Both the position numbers and the translations under genes were made by a program. A DNA stretch of 10,051 nt. Source: Avichristensenella sp031550455 (GTDB lineage: Bacteria > Bacillota > Clostridia > Christensenellales > Aristaeellaceae). How positions within the stretch are numbered: the first letter of the stretch is position 1; every line of letters begins with the position of its first letter. The stretch spans positions 1 to 10,051 of the forward strand of contig JAVBOQ010000069.1 of the NCBI GenBank assembly GCA_031550455.1, written 5' to 3'. This document shows positions 1-7,182 of this stretch, in pieces. Under the pieces are notes generated by a model. The model saw only the letters and a list, made by a program, of their open reading frames with translations, did no database searches and was not told the DNA's origin.

Positions 1-1668
1 ATGCACCCGCTGGTGCCGTACCTGCTCGGGGAAGCGCACCCGGCGGGCAAGCGGCTGGTCGACGTGCAGAAATGCGTCCGCACCGGCGACATCGACGAGG
101 TCGGCGACGCGTCGCACCTGACGTTCTTTGAAATGATGGGCAACTGGTCGCTCGGCGACTATTTCAAGAAAGACGCGATCGCGTGGTCGTGGGAATTTCT
201 GACCTCGTCGCAATACCTCGGGCTTGACCCGGAAAAACTGGCGTTCTCCGTCTTCGCGGGCGACGAAAACGCGCCGCGCGACGACGAGTCGTTCGCGCTG
301 TGGCGCGGCGTCGGCGTGCCCGCCGAGCGTATTTTCTATTTGCCGAAGGAAAACAACTGGTGGGGCCCGGCCGGCCTGACAGGCCCCTGCGGCCCGGATT
401 CCGAGATGTTCGTCATCACGCGCGAAGAGCCGTGCGGCCCGGACTGCTCGCCCGCCTGCGATTGCGGGCGGTATCTCGAAATCTGGAACGACGTGTTCAT
501 GCAGTACAACAAACAGGCCGACGGCACATATATCCCGCTGGCGCGCCCGAATGTCGACACCGGCATGGGGCTGGAGCGCACGCTGTGCGTATTGACCGGC
601 AAAAAAAGCGTCTATGACACCGAGCTGTTTACCGGAATCCTCGCGAAGATCGCGGAACTGACCGGCGCGAAGTACGGATCGGATGAACAGACAACAAAGG
701 CGTTTCGCATCATCTCCGATCACCTGCGCACGGCGACGTTCATGATCGGTGACCCGCGCGGCGTCACGCCGTCGAACGTCGACCAGGGCTACATCCTGCG
801 CCGCGTGATCCGCCGCGCGGTGCGGTACGGCATCCGCCTCGGCGCGCCGGACGGGTTCACCGCCGAGGTCGCCAAGGTGGTCATCGCGGAGTACGCGCAC
901 GTCTACCCGGAGCTTCTGGCCAACGCTGCCCATATCGAGGAGCAGTTCAGGCTCGAGGAGGAGCGTTTCGCGCGCACGCTCAAGCAGGGCGAGCGCGAGT
1001 TTGAAAAAGTCGTGCAGTCCATCGAAAAGTTCAACCTGCCGAAGGTCATCGACGGCAAGCGCGCGTTCAAGCTCTATGACACCTACGGTTTCCCGATCGA
1101 GATGACGGTGGAACTCGCGAAGGAGGTCGGCCTGCCGGTCGACGTCGCCGGGTTTGAGGAGCATTTCAAGCAGCACCAGCTTCTGTCCCAGGCCGGCGCG
1201 GAGCAGCGGTTCAAGGGCGGGCTCGCCGACCACAGCGAACAGACCGCGCGGTTGCACACCGCGACGCACCTGATGCACGCGGCGCTGCGCAAAGTGCTGG
1301 GCGACGAGGTCGCGCAGAAGGGTTCGAACATCACCGCCGAGCGGCTGCGGTTCGACTTCTCGTTCGGCCGCCGGATGACGGACGACGAAATCGCGGAGGT
1401 GCAGCGCCTCGTCAATGAGGCCATCGCGGGCGACGCCGTGATCGACTGCCGCGAGATGACCGTCGACGAGGCGAAGGCGGAAGGCGCGATCGGCCTGTTT
1501 GAAGCCAAGTACGGCGACCGCGTCAAGGTCTATACGATGGGCGCGTTCTCCAAGGAAATCTGCGGCGGCCCGCACGCGAACCGGACGGGCGAACTCGTGA
1601 AGTTCACGATCCAGAAAGAAGAATCGTCGTCGGCCGGCGTGCGCAGGATCAAGGCGACGGTTGGGTGA
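1..1668 (+). CDS. alaS: Alanine--tRNA ligase, short form, 5'-truncated by the window edge
   Basis: Charges tRNA-Ala with alanine in the cytoplasm and clears mischarged Ser/Gly. The first base falls on an internal Met: the family continues upstream for roughly 40 residues, so the true start is outside. Numbering from the window edge, the class II core shows TFFEMMGNWSLGDYFKK (about 41-57), TGPCGPDSE (127-135), EIWNDVF (160-166) and motif 3 GMGLER (188-193). The tRNA-recognition region with ISDHLRTATFMI follows (about 238-249). The editing domain carries the zinc-type HxxxH at H419/H423 and C521/H525 within CGGPH, where most AlaRS have CGGTH. The protein stops about 30 residues after that motif, so the C-terminal C-Ala domain of the usual 870-residue enzyme is absent. 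Downstream is non-coding, so this is not a frameshifted tail. It looks like the short AlaRS clade known from candidate-phyla bacteria and some Firmicutes (from memory). Four cysteines at 145, 149, 153 and 155 sit in the catalytic domain. Confidence 0.95.
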   Translation: MHPLVPYLLGEAHPAGKRLVDVQKCVRTGDIDEVGDASHLTFFEMMGNWSLGDYFKKDAIAWSWEFLTSSQYLGLDPEKLAFSVFAGDENAPRDDESFALWRGVGVPAERIFYLPKENNWWGPAGLTGPCGPDSEMFVITREEPCGPDCSPACDCGRYLEIWNDVFMQYNKQADGTYIPLARPNVDTGMGLERTLCVLTGKKSVYDTELFTGILAKIAELTGAKYGSDEQTTKAFRIISDHLRTATFMIGDPRGVTPSNVDQGYILRRVIRRAVRYGIRLGAPDGFTAEVAKVVIAEYAHVYPELLANAAHIEEQFRLEEERFARTLKQGEREFEKVVQSIEKFNLPKVIDGKRAFKLYDTYGFPIEMTVELAKEVGLPVDVAGFEEHFKQHQLLSQAGAEQRFKGGLADHSEQTARLHTATHLMHAALRKVLGDEVAQKGSNITAERLRFDFSFGRRMTDDEIAEVQRLVNEAIAGDAVIDCREMTVDEAKAEGAIGLFEAKYGDRVKVYTMGAFSKEICGGPHANRTGELVKFTIQKEESSSAGVRRIKATVG

Positions 1669-1683
1669 GCAAAGAAGGGGACG

Positions 1684-1748
1684 CAAGGGAGACTCCGTCT
1701 CCCTTGACCCTCTGCCAAAGGGGCAGTGCCCCTTTGGAAACCCCGTCT
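1684..1748 (+). repeat. Left two-hairpin module of the element
   Basis: Order on the plus strand: stem H1 (arm CAAGGGAGAC, loop TCC), linker ACCCTCTG, stem H2 (arm CCAAAGGGGC, loop AGT), four bases, then CCCGTCT at 1742-1748. The right module has the same order on the minus strand. It starts 15 bases after the alaS stop codon, so H1 and H2 would sit at the 3' end of the alaS transcript, but no T-tract follows either stem as in a classical intrinsic terminator. Confidence 0.8.
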
Positions 1749-1837
1749 CCGCTGCGGCGGGGGATGGAAACTGCATAGTCAAACGCGGCGGGGGTCACTC
1801 CCCGCCATACGTGTCTTTTTACACAACTGACACCCCA

Positions 1838-1898
1838 AGACGGGAGTCCGGAGGGACAATGTCCCTCCGGCAGGGGTCCAGGGGACGGCATCCCCTGG
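1838..1898 (-). repeat. Right two-hairpin module, inverted relative to the left
   Basis: Read on the minus strand: stem H6 (arm CCAGGGGA, 5-base loop), linker ACCCCTG, stem H5 (arm CCGGAGGGAC, loop ATT), three bases, then CCCGTCT (complement of 1838-1844). This matches the left module in element order, linker sequence and spacing, although the stems have diverged. Stem changes are matched on both arms, which is the pattern expected if the structure rather than the sequence is kept. The two modules face each other across about 90 bases holding H3, H4 and a GTGTC/GACAC pair. Confidence 0.75.
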
Positions 1899-1907
1899 CG
1901 TCTCCCC

Positions 1908-1914
1908 GAGGAGG
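1908..1914 (+). promoter_or_regulatory. Ribosome binding site of the helD-like gene
   Basis: GAGGAGG lies five bases upstream of the ATG at 1920. It fixes that ATG as the start. It lies 9 bases downstream of the last hairpin (H6), so the structured element would occupy the leader if transcription starts upstream. I see no convincing sigma-70 promoter in 1669-1919. Confidence 0.85.
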
Positions 1915-1919
1915 CCCTC

Positions 1920-4178
1920 ATGAGCGTTTTGACCCATCCCGCGGCCGTTGAGGAGCGTGCCCATCTTTCCGAAACGCTGGCCCTGGTCGCTACCGAGACC
2001 GCGCGGCTCGAAAACGAGGTCGAGAAGCAGGAAAAGGCCGTCATGATCGAGCGGCTCAGCGCGGGCGGCATCTACTCGAGCGATCTGATTGTCGCGGAAA
2101 ACCTGTACATGTTCAAGGAGCAGGCGCTGCGGCACCTTCGGCTTGCGGCCGACCGCGCGTATTTCACGCGCGTCGACTTCGCGCCGGACCGGGACGGGAT
2201 TTTGCGAACCTATTACATCGGCAAGTGGGGCGTCACGCACGGCGAGACGCTGGCGCCGGTGATCATCGACTGGCGCGCGCCGGTCGCAAACCTGTACTAC
2301 GCGGGGCAGCTCGGCCCGGTGCGGTATAAGGCGCCGGACGGCGACATCGCGGGCACGCTGTCGTTAAAGCGTCAGTTGGGCGTCAAAAACGGGCAGCTGG
2401 AAACGATTTTTGACACCGACGTCGCGGCGCAGGACGCGTACCTGATGGGCGTGCTCGGCGAGGCGCGCGGCGACCGGCTGCGCGACGTCGTGTCGACGAT
2501 CCAGGCCGAGCAGAACGTCATCATTCGCCACAAGCCCGCGCGCGCGCTGGTCGTGCAGGGCGTCGCCGGATCGGGCAAGACGACGATCGCGCTGCACCGG
2601 ATCGCGTACCTGCTGTACGCGTACCGCGACACGCTGTCGCCGAAGCACATGATGATCCTCGCGCCGAACCCGCTGTTCCTCGACTACATCTCGGCGGTGC
2701 TGCCCGACCTTGGCGTCGAGCAGGTCGTGCAGACGACCTATGGCGCGCACATCGCGTCGCTGCTCGGCAAAAGGATGCCGAAGATCACGGAAACGGACCT
2801 GCTGGACGCGATGCTGGCGCTGCCGACCGAGGCGCGCGCCGAGACCGAGGCGCGGCTCAGGTTCCAGGGCTCGCTGCGCTTCCGCGCGCTGCTGCTCGAA
2901 TACATTGCGCGGCTCGAGCAGCGGATCGTGCCGGACGGCGACGTCAAATTCGGCCCGGCGGTGCTGTACACGCACGAACAGATGCGAAGCGTGTTCTTAA
3001 CGGAGCTCGCGCCGTTCCCGTTTGAGCGGCGGATGACGGAGATCCCGAAGTACCTGTCAAAAAAGCGCAAGGGCGCGCAGGAGCAGGCGGCCGCGTGGTA
3101 CGAAGCCGAGTGCGAAAAGCGCGCGGAGCGCATCCTGATGTCGATGCCGGACGGCCCGGAGCGGCGCGCGCGGATGCAGACGCTGTACCAGAGCCGCGAC
3201 GCGCGGCTTGCGGAGATCCGGGAGCGCGGCAAAACGTTTGAAAAGGACGAGATGAAGCGCTGGCCGAAAATGGATCTGCTGGAATGCTACGGCGAGTTTT
3301 TGTCGGAAGCGTGGAATCCGCCGCTTCATGAAGACGAACGGCCGCTGTTTCGAGCGCTTTGCGGGCAGAAGCATCCGTTGCTCGCGCAAAAGAAGGTCGA
3401 GCCCGAGGACCTCGCGCCGCTCGCGACGCTTGCGCTGCGCCTGTTCGGGCTGCCGCGCACCGAGATCCGCCATACGGTCATCGACGAGGCGCAGGACTTT
3501 TCGCCGTTCCAGTTTCAACTGCTGCGCGACCTCTCCGGCAACGATTCGTTCACGATCGTCGGCGACCTGATGCAGGGCGTCCGCGCGTGGGAGGGCCTTC
3601 GGTCGTGGGACGAGATCCTGGGGCCTGTGTTCGAGGGCCGCGCGTCGCTTTTGCCGCTGCGGACGAGTTACCGGAGCACCGTCGAAATCATGCTGTTCGC
3701 CGCGCGCGTCGCGTGCCGCCGCCCGGTGCCGGGCCAGGCGCTGGCGCGGCCCGTGCTTCGCCACGGCGACGAGCCGACGCTGCACACGTTCGCGGACGCA
3801 AAGGCGCGCAACGCATTCCTGGCCGCCGCGATCGAATCGATGCGCGCCGAGGGCTTCAAAACGATCGCCGTCATCGACCGGGACGCGGCCGCGTGCCAAA
3901 AGCTTTTCAAGGCGCTGCCCGCGTCGCTCGGCGCGCGGCTTGTGAAGGCGGGCGACACGCACTACGCGGGCGGCGTGCAGATCCTGCCCGCGACGCTCGT
4001 GAAGGGTCTGGAGTTTGACTGCGTGCTGATCGCGGACATGGGCGAGGCCGCGTATCCGGACACCGAACTGGACGCGCGCCTTTTGTATGTGTGCCTGACG
4101 CGGCCGCTACACCGGCTGGTCTGCTGCCATATCGGCCCCGTGACGCGGTTGTTGGGGGATGAGGCCGAAGAAACGTAA
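1920..4178 (+). CDS. helD: HelD-like RNA polymerase-recycling ATPase (UvrD/Rep superfamily 1)
   Basis: HelD proteins bind RNA polymerase in Gram-positive bacteria and use ATP to release it from stalled complexes. The 752-residue length fits the family. Residues 20-60 are rich in Glu/Lys/Leu and look like the N-terminal coiled-coil arm. The conserved RAPVANLYY block (about 119-127) precedes the ATPase core. Motifs seen: Walker A GVAGSGKTT (214-222), Walker B VIDEAQD (520-526), GDLMQG (548-553), LRTSYRST (580-587), motif V LVKGLEFD (693-700) and motif VI YVCLTRPLHR (723-732). The insert between about 250 and 500 is charged and helical, as expected for the HelD-specific domain. In motif VI, Pro follows the Arg where Ala is usual; the TR pair itself is intact. 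The gene stands alone: a hairpin element precedes it and an intrinsic terminator follows. A UvrD-type DNA helicase is the main alternative, but the N-terminal arm and the RAPVANLYY block favour HelD. Confidence 0.92.
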   Translation: MSVLTHPAAVEERAHLSETLALVATETARLENEVEKQEKAVMIERLSAGGIYSSDLIVAENLYMFKEQALRHLRLAADRAYFTRVDFAPDRDGILRTYYIGKWGVTHGETLAPVIIDWRAPVANLYYAGQLGPVRYKAPDGDIAGTLSLKRQLGVKNGQLETIFDTDVAAQDAYLMGVLGEARGDRLRDVVSTIQAEQNVIIRHKPARALVVQGVAGSGKTTIALHRIAYLLYAYRDTLSPKHMMILAPNPLFLDYISAVLPDLGVEQVVQTTYGAHIASLLGKRMPKITETDLLDAMLALPTEARAETEARLRFQGSLRFRALLLEYIARLEQRIVPDGDVKFGPAVLYTHEQMRSVFLTELAPFPFERRMTEIPKYLSKKRKGAQEQAAAWYEAECEKRAERILMSMPDGPERRARMQTLYQSRDARLAEIRERGKTFEKDEMKRWPKMDLLECYGEFLSEAWNPPLHEDERPLFRALCGQKHPLLAQKKVEPEDLAPLATLALRLFGLPRTEIRHTVIDEAQDFSPFQFQLLRDLSGNDSFTIVGDLMQGVRAWEGLRSWDEILGPVFEGRASLLPLRTSYRSTVEIMLFAARVACRRPVPGQALARPVLRHGDEPTLHTFADAKARNAFLAAAIESMRAEGFKTIAVIDRDAAACQKLFKALPASLGARLVKAGDTHYAGGVQILPATLVKGLEFDCVLIADMGEAAYPDTELDARLLYVCLTRPLHRLVCCHIGPVTRLLGDEAEET

Positions 4179-4206
4179 CCAAACCGCGTGAAATTTGCCG
4201 GTCTTG

Positions 4207-4229
4207 CCTTCCGAATGGAAGGTTTTCTT
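4207..4229 (+). terminator. Intrinsic terminator of the helD-like gene
   Basis: A perfect 6-bp stem (CCTTCC / GGAAGG, 4207-4212 with 4217-4222) closed by the tetraloop GAAT is followed directly by TTTTCTT (4223-4229). It starts 28 bases after the stop codon at 4178. An extra G-T pair can extend the stem. The stem is short, so strength is uncertain, but stem, loop and T-run are in the right order. Confidence 0.7.
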
Positions 4230-4257
4230 GCGCAATCCGTCTTTTATATGGTATACT
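4228..4257 (+). promoter_or_regulatory. Extended -10 sigma-70 promoter for the epsG-murJ unit
   Basis: The -10 box TATACT (4252-4257, five of six consensus bases) is preceded by TG at 4249-4250 with one base between, giving TGGTATACT, an extended -10. A weak -35 TTGCGC (4228-4233) lies 18 bases upstream. The expected start is near 4264, leaving a leader of about 40 bases before the ATG at 4306. The area is AT-rich against GC-rich surroundings. The -35 overlaps the T-run of the preceding terminator. Confidence 0.75.
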
Positions 4258-4291
4258 TGCAAACACGCGCGCTTTGACATGATGCGGCGAC

Positions 4292-4297
4292 GGAGGG
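4292..4297 (+). promoter_or_regulatory. Ribosome binding site deciding the EpsG-like start
   Basis: GGAGGG lies eight bases before the ATG at 4306. The in-frame alternatives (TTG 4195, ATG 4279, ATG 4282) have no such site. The TTG at 4195 also lies upstream of the predicted promoter, so 4306 is chosen. Confidence 0.8.
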
Positions 4298-4305
4298 CAT
4301 GTCCG

Positions 4306-5574
4306 ATGGTTCGATTGGCGATTCTGCTTGTGCTGGTGTGCCTGTCCCTGTGGGAATGGCGCGCGGGCGTACGCAAGCATGTATACTGGCTGGCCATGCT
4401 GGGCCTTCTCGTGTTCTTCTCGCTTCGCTACGGCCAGGGCACCGACTACCTGACCTATATGAGCATCTACGCCAACACCGGGCCGCTGCACACGCTCCCG
4501 AACTATTTCGCGCCGCAGTACAATCGCGTGGAAATCGGCTATTTCTACCTGATGAGCCTCTTTAAGATGCTTCGGGTGCATTACATTCTGTTCGTCGCGA
4601 TCATCACGCTTGTCAGCCTGATCGGCCTGCACCGGTTCATCCAAAGGTTCTGCCCGCTGCCGATGTTCGCGCTGACCGTGTTTTTTGCCGTCTACTCGCT
4701 GATCTATATGGAAAGTGCGATCCGGCAGCTTTTGCCGCTGGCGATCGTGCTGGGCTGGGTGCTGGTCGACTGGTCGAACGGCCGCCGGATCCGCGCGATG
4801 GCCGGCATCGCGGCAGCCGGGCTGCTGCACACGTCCGCGCTGGTGCTGTGCCTCTTGCCGATCCTGTTTTGGAACCACCGCCCGCTGTACCTGATCGAAT
4901 GGAAACGCCGCACCACCGCGATCGCCCTGACGCTGCTGATCGGCGCGGCCGCCGTGATCAATTTCATCGACCTGACGCCGGTGATCAACCTGTTGCCGGG
5001 CGCGCTGGCGCACGCGATCACGCAATATTATACGCAAAGCACGGGCGTCAGCCTGCTGGCGCTTGGCAACCGTTCGCTGTTCATGCTGATCGCGTTCCTG
5101 CTCGCCTGGCGCGCGAAGGGTTCGCTGACGGACAAGGAAAAGCTGCTGTTTAATCTCTATTGTGTCGGCTACGGCGTCTATCTGCTTTTCATTAAGTTTG
5201 ACCTGATCGCCTCCCGGACGAACGTCTATTTCCGCATTGTCGATGTGGCGCTGCTGCCGGTTTTGTTCTACCGCAACCGCGACCTGGCCAACCGGGTTTT
5301 CGTGGCCGTGCCGGTGATGATGGCGCTGCTCTGCTTCCTGTATGTGAAGGACATCTCCTCGACAATGGTCTACGCGAACTACTACAGCAGGAACCCGATT
5401 GAATATCCTTACATCACAGTCTTTGACGTCGAAGCGCTGCTCGACAGCAAGTTTGTCAACGTCAAGAACGCCAACGCGCTCAACGCGTACAACGCGGGCG
5501 GATTCAGTTGGAATGATTATTACAACAGCCTGCAGCGAAAGCCGCAGACCAGAAGCCCGATCCTTCCGTACTGA
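4306..5574 (+). CDS. EpsG-family polysaccharide polymerase (Wzy-like membrane protein)
   Basis: A 422-residue multi-pass membrane protein with about ten hydrophobic segments, beginning with a Met-Val-Arg start and a first helix at 4-18. Family landmarks seen: RYGQGTDYLTY (41-51), the acidic loop VEIGY (75-79), SAIRQ (137-141) followed by a hydrophobic stretch, HTSAL (175-179) and a late R-N-x-YFR helix (about 304-310). These match the EpsG/Wzy group, which joins lipid-linked glycan repeat units on the outer face of the membrane. The tail beyond about 355 is polar and contains NPIEYPY (363-369) plus about 45 further residues rich in Asn/Tyr, longer than I expect for the family. The next gene starts 35 bases downstream and encodes a lipid-linked glycan flippase, so the two are probably co-transcribed. 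No glycosyltransferase is in the window, so the sugar polymer cannot be predicted. Confidence 0.85.
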   Translation: MVRLAILLVLVCLSLWEWRAGVRKHVYWLAMLGLLVFFSLRYGQGTDYLTYMSIYANTGPLHTLPNYFAPQYNRVEIGYFYLMSLFKMLRVHYILFVAIITLVSLIGLHRFIQRFCPLPMFALTVFFAVYSLIYMESAIRQLLPLAIVLGWVLVDWSNGRRIRAMAGIAAAGLLHTSALVLCLLPILFWNHRPLYLIEWKRRTTAIALTLLIGAAAVINFIDLTPVINLLPGALAHAITQYYTQSTGVSLLALGNRSLFMLIAFLLAWRAKGSLTDKEKLLFNLYCVGYGVYLLFIKFDLIASRTNVYFRIVDVALLPVLFYRNRDLANRVFVAVPVMMALLCFLYVKDISSTMVYANYYSRNPIEYPYITVFDVEALLDSKFVNVKNANALNAYNAGGFSWNDYYNSLQRKPQTRSPILPY

Positions 5575-5609
5575 GGATTCGGCCATCTCATCAGAATTCA
5601 GGGTGAAAC

Positions 5610-7169
5610 ATGCAGAAAAATACAGACCGTGACATGAGCATCGGCGCCGTTTCCCAATCCGTACTGATCGTCATGGCGCTGACGCTGATCACAAAGGTCA
5701 CCGGGTTCCTGCGGGTATCGGTGCTTGGCAGTCGGCTTGGCGCGACCGAACTGACCGACGCGCTGATCACCGCGGATTCGGTGCCGTGCTTTATCCTGGG
5801 CATTTTGATCACCGCGCTCTGCGCGACGCTGATCCCGGTCTATTCCGAGCGGCTGAAAGAAGGCCGCGCACAGGCCAACCGGTTCATCGGCAACCTGATG
5901 ACGGTTTCGCTTGCCGCCTCGGCGGTCATTCTTTTGATCACGTTTTTCCTGATCGAGCCGATCGTAAACGAGTTTCTTTTGAAAAACGCGGGCGACGAGG
6001 CCAAGCGCCTCGCGGTCTATTACGCGCGGATCATGATGCCGATGGGCTTTCTGGTGCTGCTCGCGCGCGCCGCGAACGCGTACCTGCAGGCGAACTTCCG
6101 TTTCACGGTACCCGCCGTGTCGCAGGTGGTGCTCAACGTCGTGATGATCGCGTCGATCCTGGTCGCGACAAAGGAAAACGCGATTTTTGTCGCGCTGGGT
6201 ACGATCGTGGGCTGGGCGCTTCAGATTATCGTGCAGATTCCGAGCCTGAAACGGGCCGGATTTTCGTACAGGCCTTCGTTTGACATAAAGGACAAAGGCC
6301 TGCGCGAGTTCGGCGTGCTGATGCTGCCGGTGCTTGTGTCCAGCGCGTTTGACGCGTTCTATCTGTACTTTGCCCGGTCGGTCGCCTCGCACACGACGGG
6401 CGACATCCTGCTCCTGGAAAACGCGAACAAGCTGTACCAGATGGTCACCGTGGTGCTGTTAACGACGATCGCGACGGTGCTGTACCCGAGCCTCGTCCGG
6501 CATGTGGACGACCGGCCGAAGGTGAAGGATGACTTAAGCTTCGGCGTCAACCTGAACTTGCTTGTCGCCCTGCCCGCCACCGCCGCGCTGATCCTGCTAT
6601 CCGGCCCGATCACGCGCATCGTGTTCCAGCGCGGCGAGTTCACGCCCGAGAACACCGCGGTCACCGCGAGCATCCTCGCGTGCTTTGCAGCCGGAATCTT
6701 CGGCGTTGGCATGCGCGAGCTATGCAACCGCTGCTTCTACGCGTTTCAGGACAAGCGCGTGCCGACGATCGTCGGCCTTGGCGTCGTCGTGCTGAACATC
6801 GGGCTTAACTACGCGCTGTACCCGCTGTACGGCGTGTCCGGCGTCGCCGTCGCGACGGCGGTCAGCTCGCTCGGCAGCGGACTTTTGCTCCTGTATTTGC
6901 TGCACAAAAAGCGCGGCGTGTTTGACGCGAAGCGCGTTGGCAAGTGCCTTTGGAAATCGCTTGCGGCGACCGCGGTGATGTCCGCCGCGCTGCTTTTCAT
7001 GAACGCCGCGCTGCGCCTTAGCGATCTTTCCGGCATGCCGTTCTACGGCGCGACGCTCGGCGTGATCGTCGTGGGGCTGCTCGTCTACGCGGTCGCGCTG
7101 CTGGCCTTGCGCAGCGAGGAGGTCGTGACGGCGGTGGGGTTTGTTAAGAAGAAGCTTGGGAAGGGATAG
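5610..7169 (+). CDS. murJ: MurJ/MviN-type lipid II (or lipid-linked glycan) flippase
   Basis: A 519-residue MOP-superfamily membrane protein with the 13-14 hydrophobic segments typical of MurJ. MurJ moves the peptidoglycan precursor lipid II across the inner membrane. Family landmarks seen: KVTGFLR (29-35) with its conserved Arg, TDA (49-51), LIPVY (74-78), VFQRGEF (338-344), and MRELCNRCFYAFQDKRVP (368-385), which is the most diagnostic block. The start at 5610 has a modest site (AGGG, six bases upstream); ATG 5634 has none. The preceding gene encodes an EpsG-like polymerase 35 bases upstream, so this copy could instead export that polymer's repeat units, as Wzx does. Sequence alone favours MurJ by family, with the substrate open. 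The 3' end converges on the minus-strand operon after 37 bases, and no terminator is visible between. Confidence 0.92.
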   Translation: MQKNTDRDMSIGAVSQSVLIVMALTLITKVTGFLRVSVLGSRLGATELTDALITADSVPCFILGILITALCATLIPVYSERLKEGRAQANRFIGNLMTVSLAASAVILLITFFLIEPIVNEFLLKNAGDEAKRLAVYYARIMMPMGFLVLLARAANAYLQANFRFTVPAVSQVVLNVVMIASILVATKENAIFVALGTIVGWALQIIVQIPSLKRAGFSYRPSFDIKDKGLREFGVLMLPVLVSSAFDAFYLYFARSVASHTTGDILLLENANKLYQMVTVVLLTTIATVLYPSLVRHVDDRPKVKDDLSFGVNLNLLVALPATAALILLSGPITRIVFQRGEFTPENTAVTASILACFAAGIFGVGMRELCNRCFYAFQDKRVPTIVGLGVVVLNIGLNYALYPLYGVSGVAVATAVSSLGSGLLLLYLLHKKRGVFDAKRVGKCLWKSLAATAVMSAALLFMNAALRLSDLSGMPFYGATLGVIVVGLLVYAVALLALRSEEVVTAVGFVKKKLGKG

Positions 7170-7182
7170 CCGGGAGAGAATG

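Larger units (their letters stand above)
1684..1898. repeat. Six-hairpin structured intergenic element
   Basis: The gap between alaS and the helD-like gene is built of consecutive inverted repeats. H1 1684-1706 has 10-bp arms and loop TCC. H2 1715-1737 has 10-bp arms and loop AGT. H3 1741-1762 has 7 pairs including one G-U and an 8-base loop. H4 1787-1806 has 7 bp plus a G-U and a 4-base loop. H5 1848-1870 has 10-bp arms and loop AAT. H6 1878-1898 has 8-bp arms and a 5-base loop. H1, H2, H5 and H6 are perfect. Reading frames through this stretch just translate the palindromes and look like no protein. It resembles the hairpin-rich intergenic repeats common in gut Clostridia (memory-based impression). 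Possible roles are alaS 3' end formation or mRNA protection, a leader for the next gene, or a non-autonomous mobile repeat. Function is not shown by the sequence. Confidence 0.85.

Noticed and set aside
1..3. ATG at the window edge as the true start of alaS
   Set aside because: It falls inside the family's conserved N-terminal region (before HPLVPYLLGE); about 40 residues of the catalytic domain must lie upstream.
1684..1898. CRISPR array or tandem direct repeat
   Set aside because: The stems are inverted repeats of differing sequence with no constant direct repeat and no regular spacers; no cas gene is present.
1649..2071. Small open frames through the alaS-helD gap on both strands
   Set aside because: They translate the palindromes into low-complexity Pro/Gly/Ser/Arg text and overlap the flanking genes.
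3057..3962. 301-codon open frame on the minus strand
   Set aside because: It lies entirely antisense to clear helicase motifs and has shadow-like composition.
4195..4305. Longer EpsG-like protein starting at TTG 4195 or ATG 4279/4282
   Set aside because: The region contains the terminator and promoter, and only ATG 4306 has a ribosome site at proper distance.
3907..5586. 559-codon open frame on the minus strand
   Set aside because: It runs antisense to the ends of helD and the whole EpsG-like gene, is dominated by Arg/Gln/His/Asp typical of the reverse frame of GC-rich membrane genes, and has no recognisable domain.
5598..6392. 264-codon open frame on the minus strand
   Set aside because: It is antisense to murJ, with an Arg/His/Gln-rich shadow composition.
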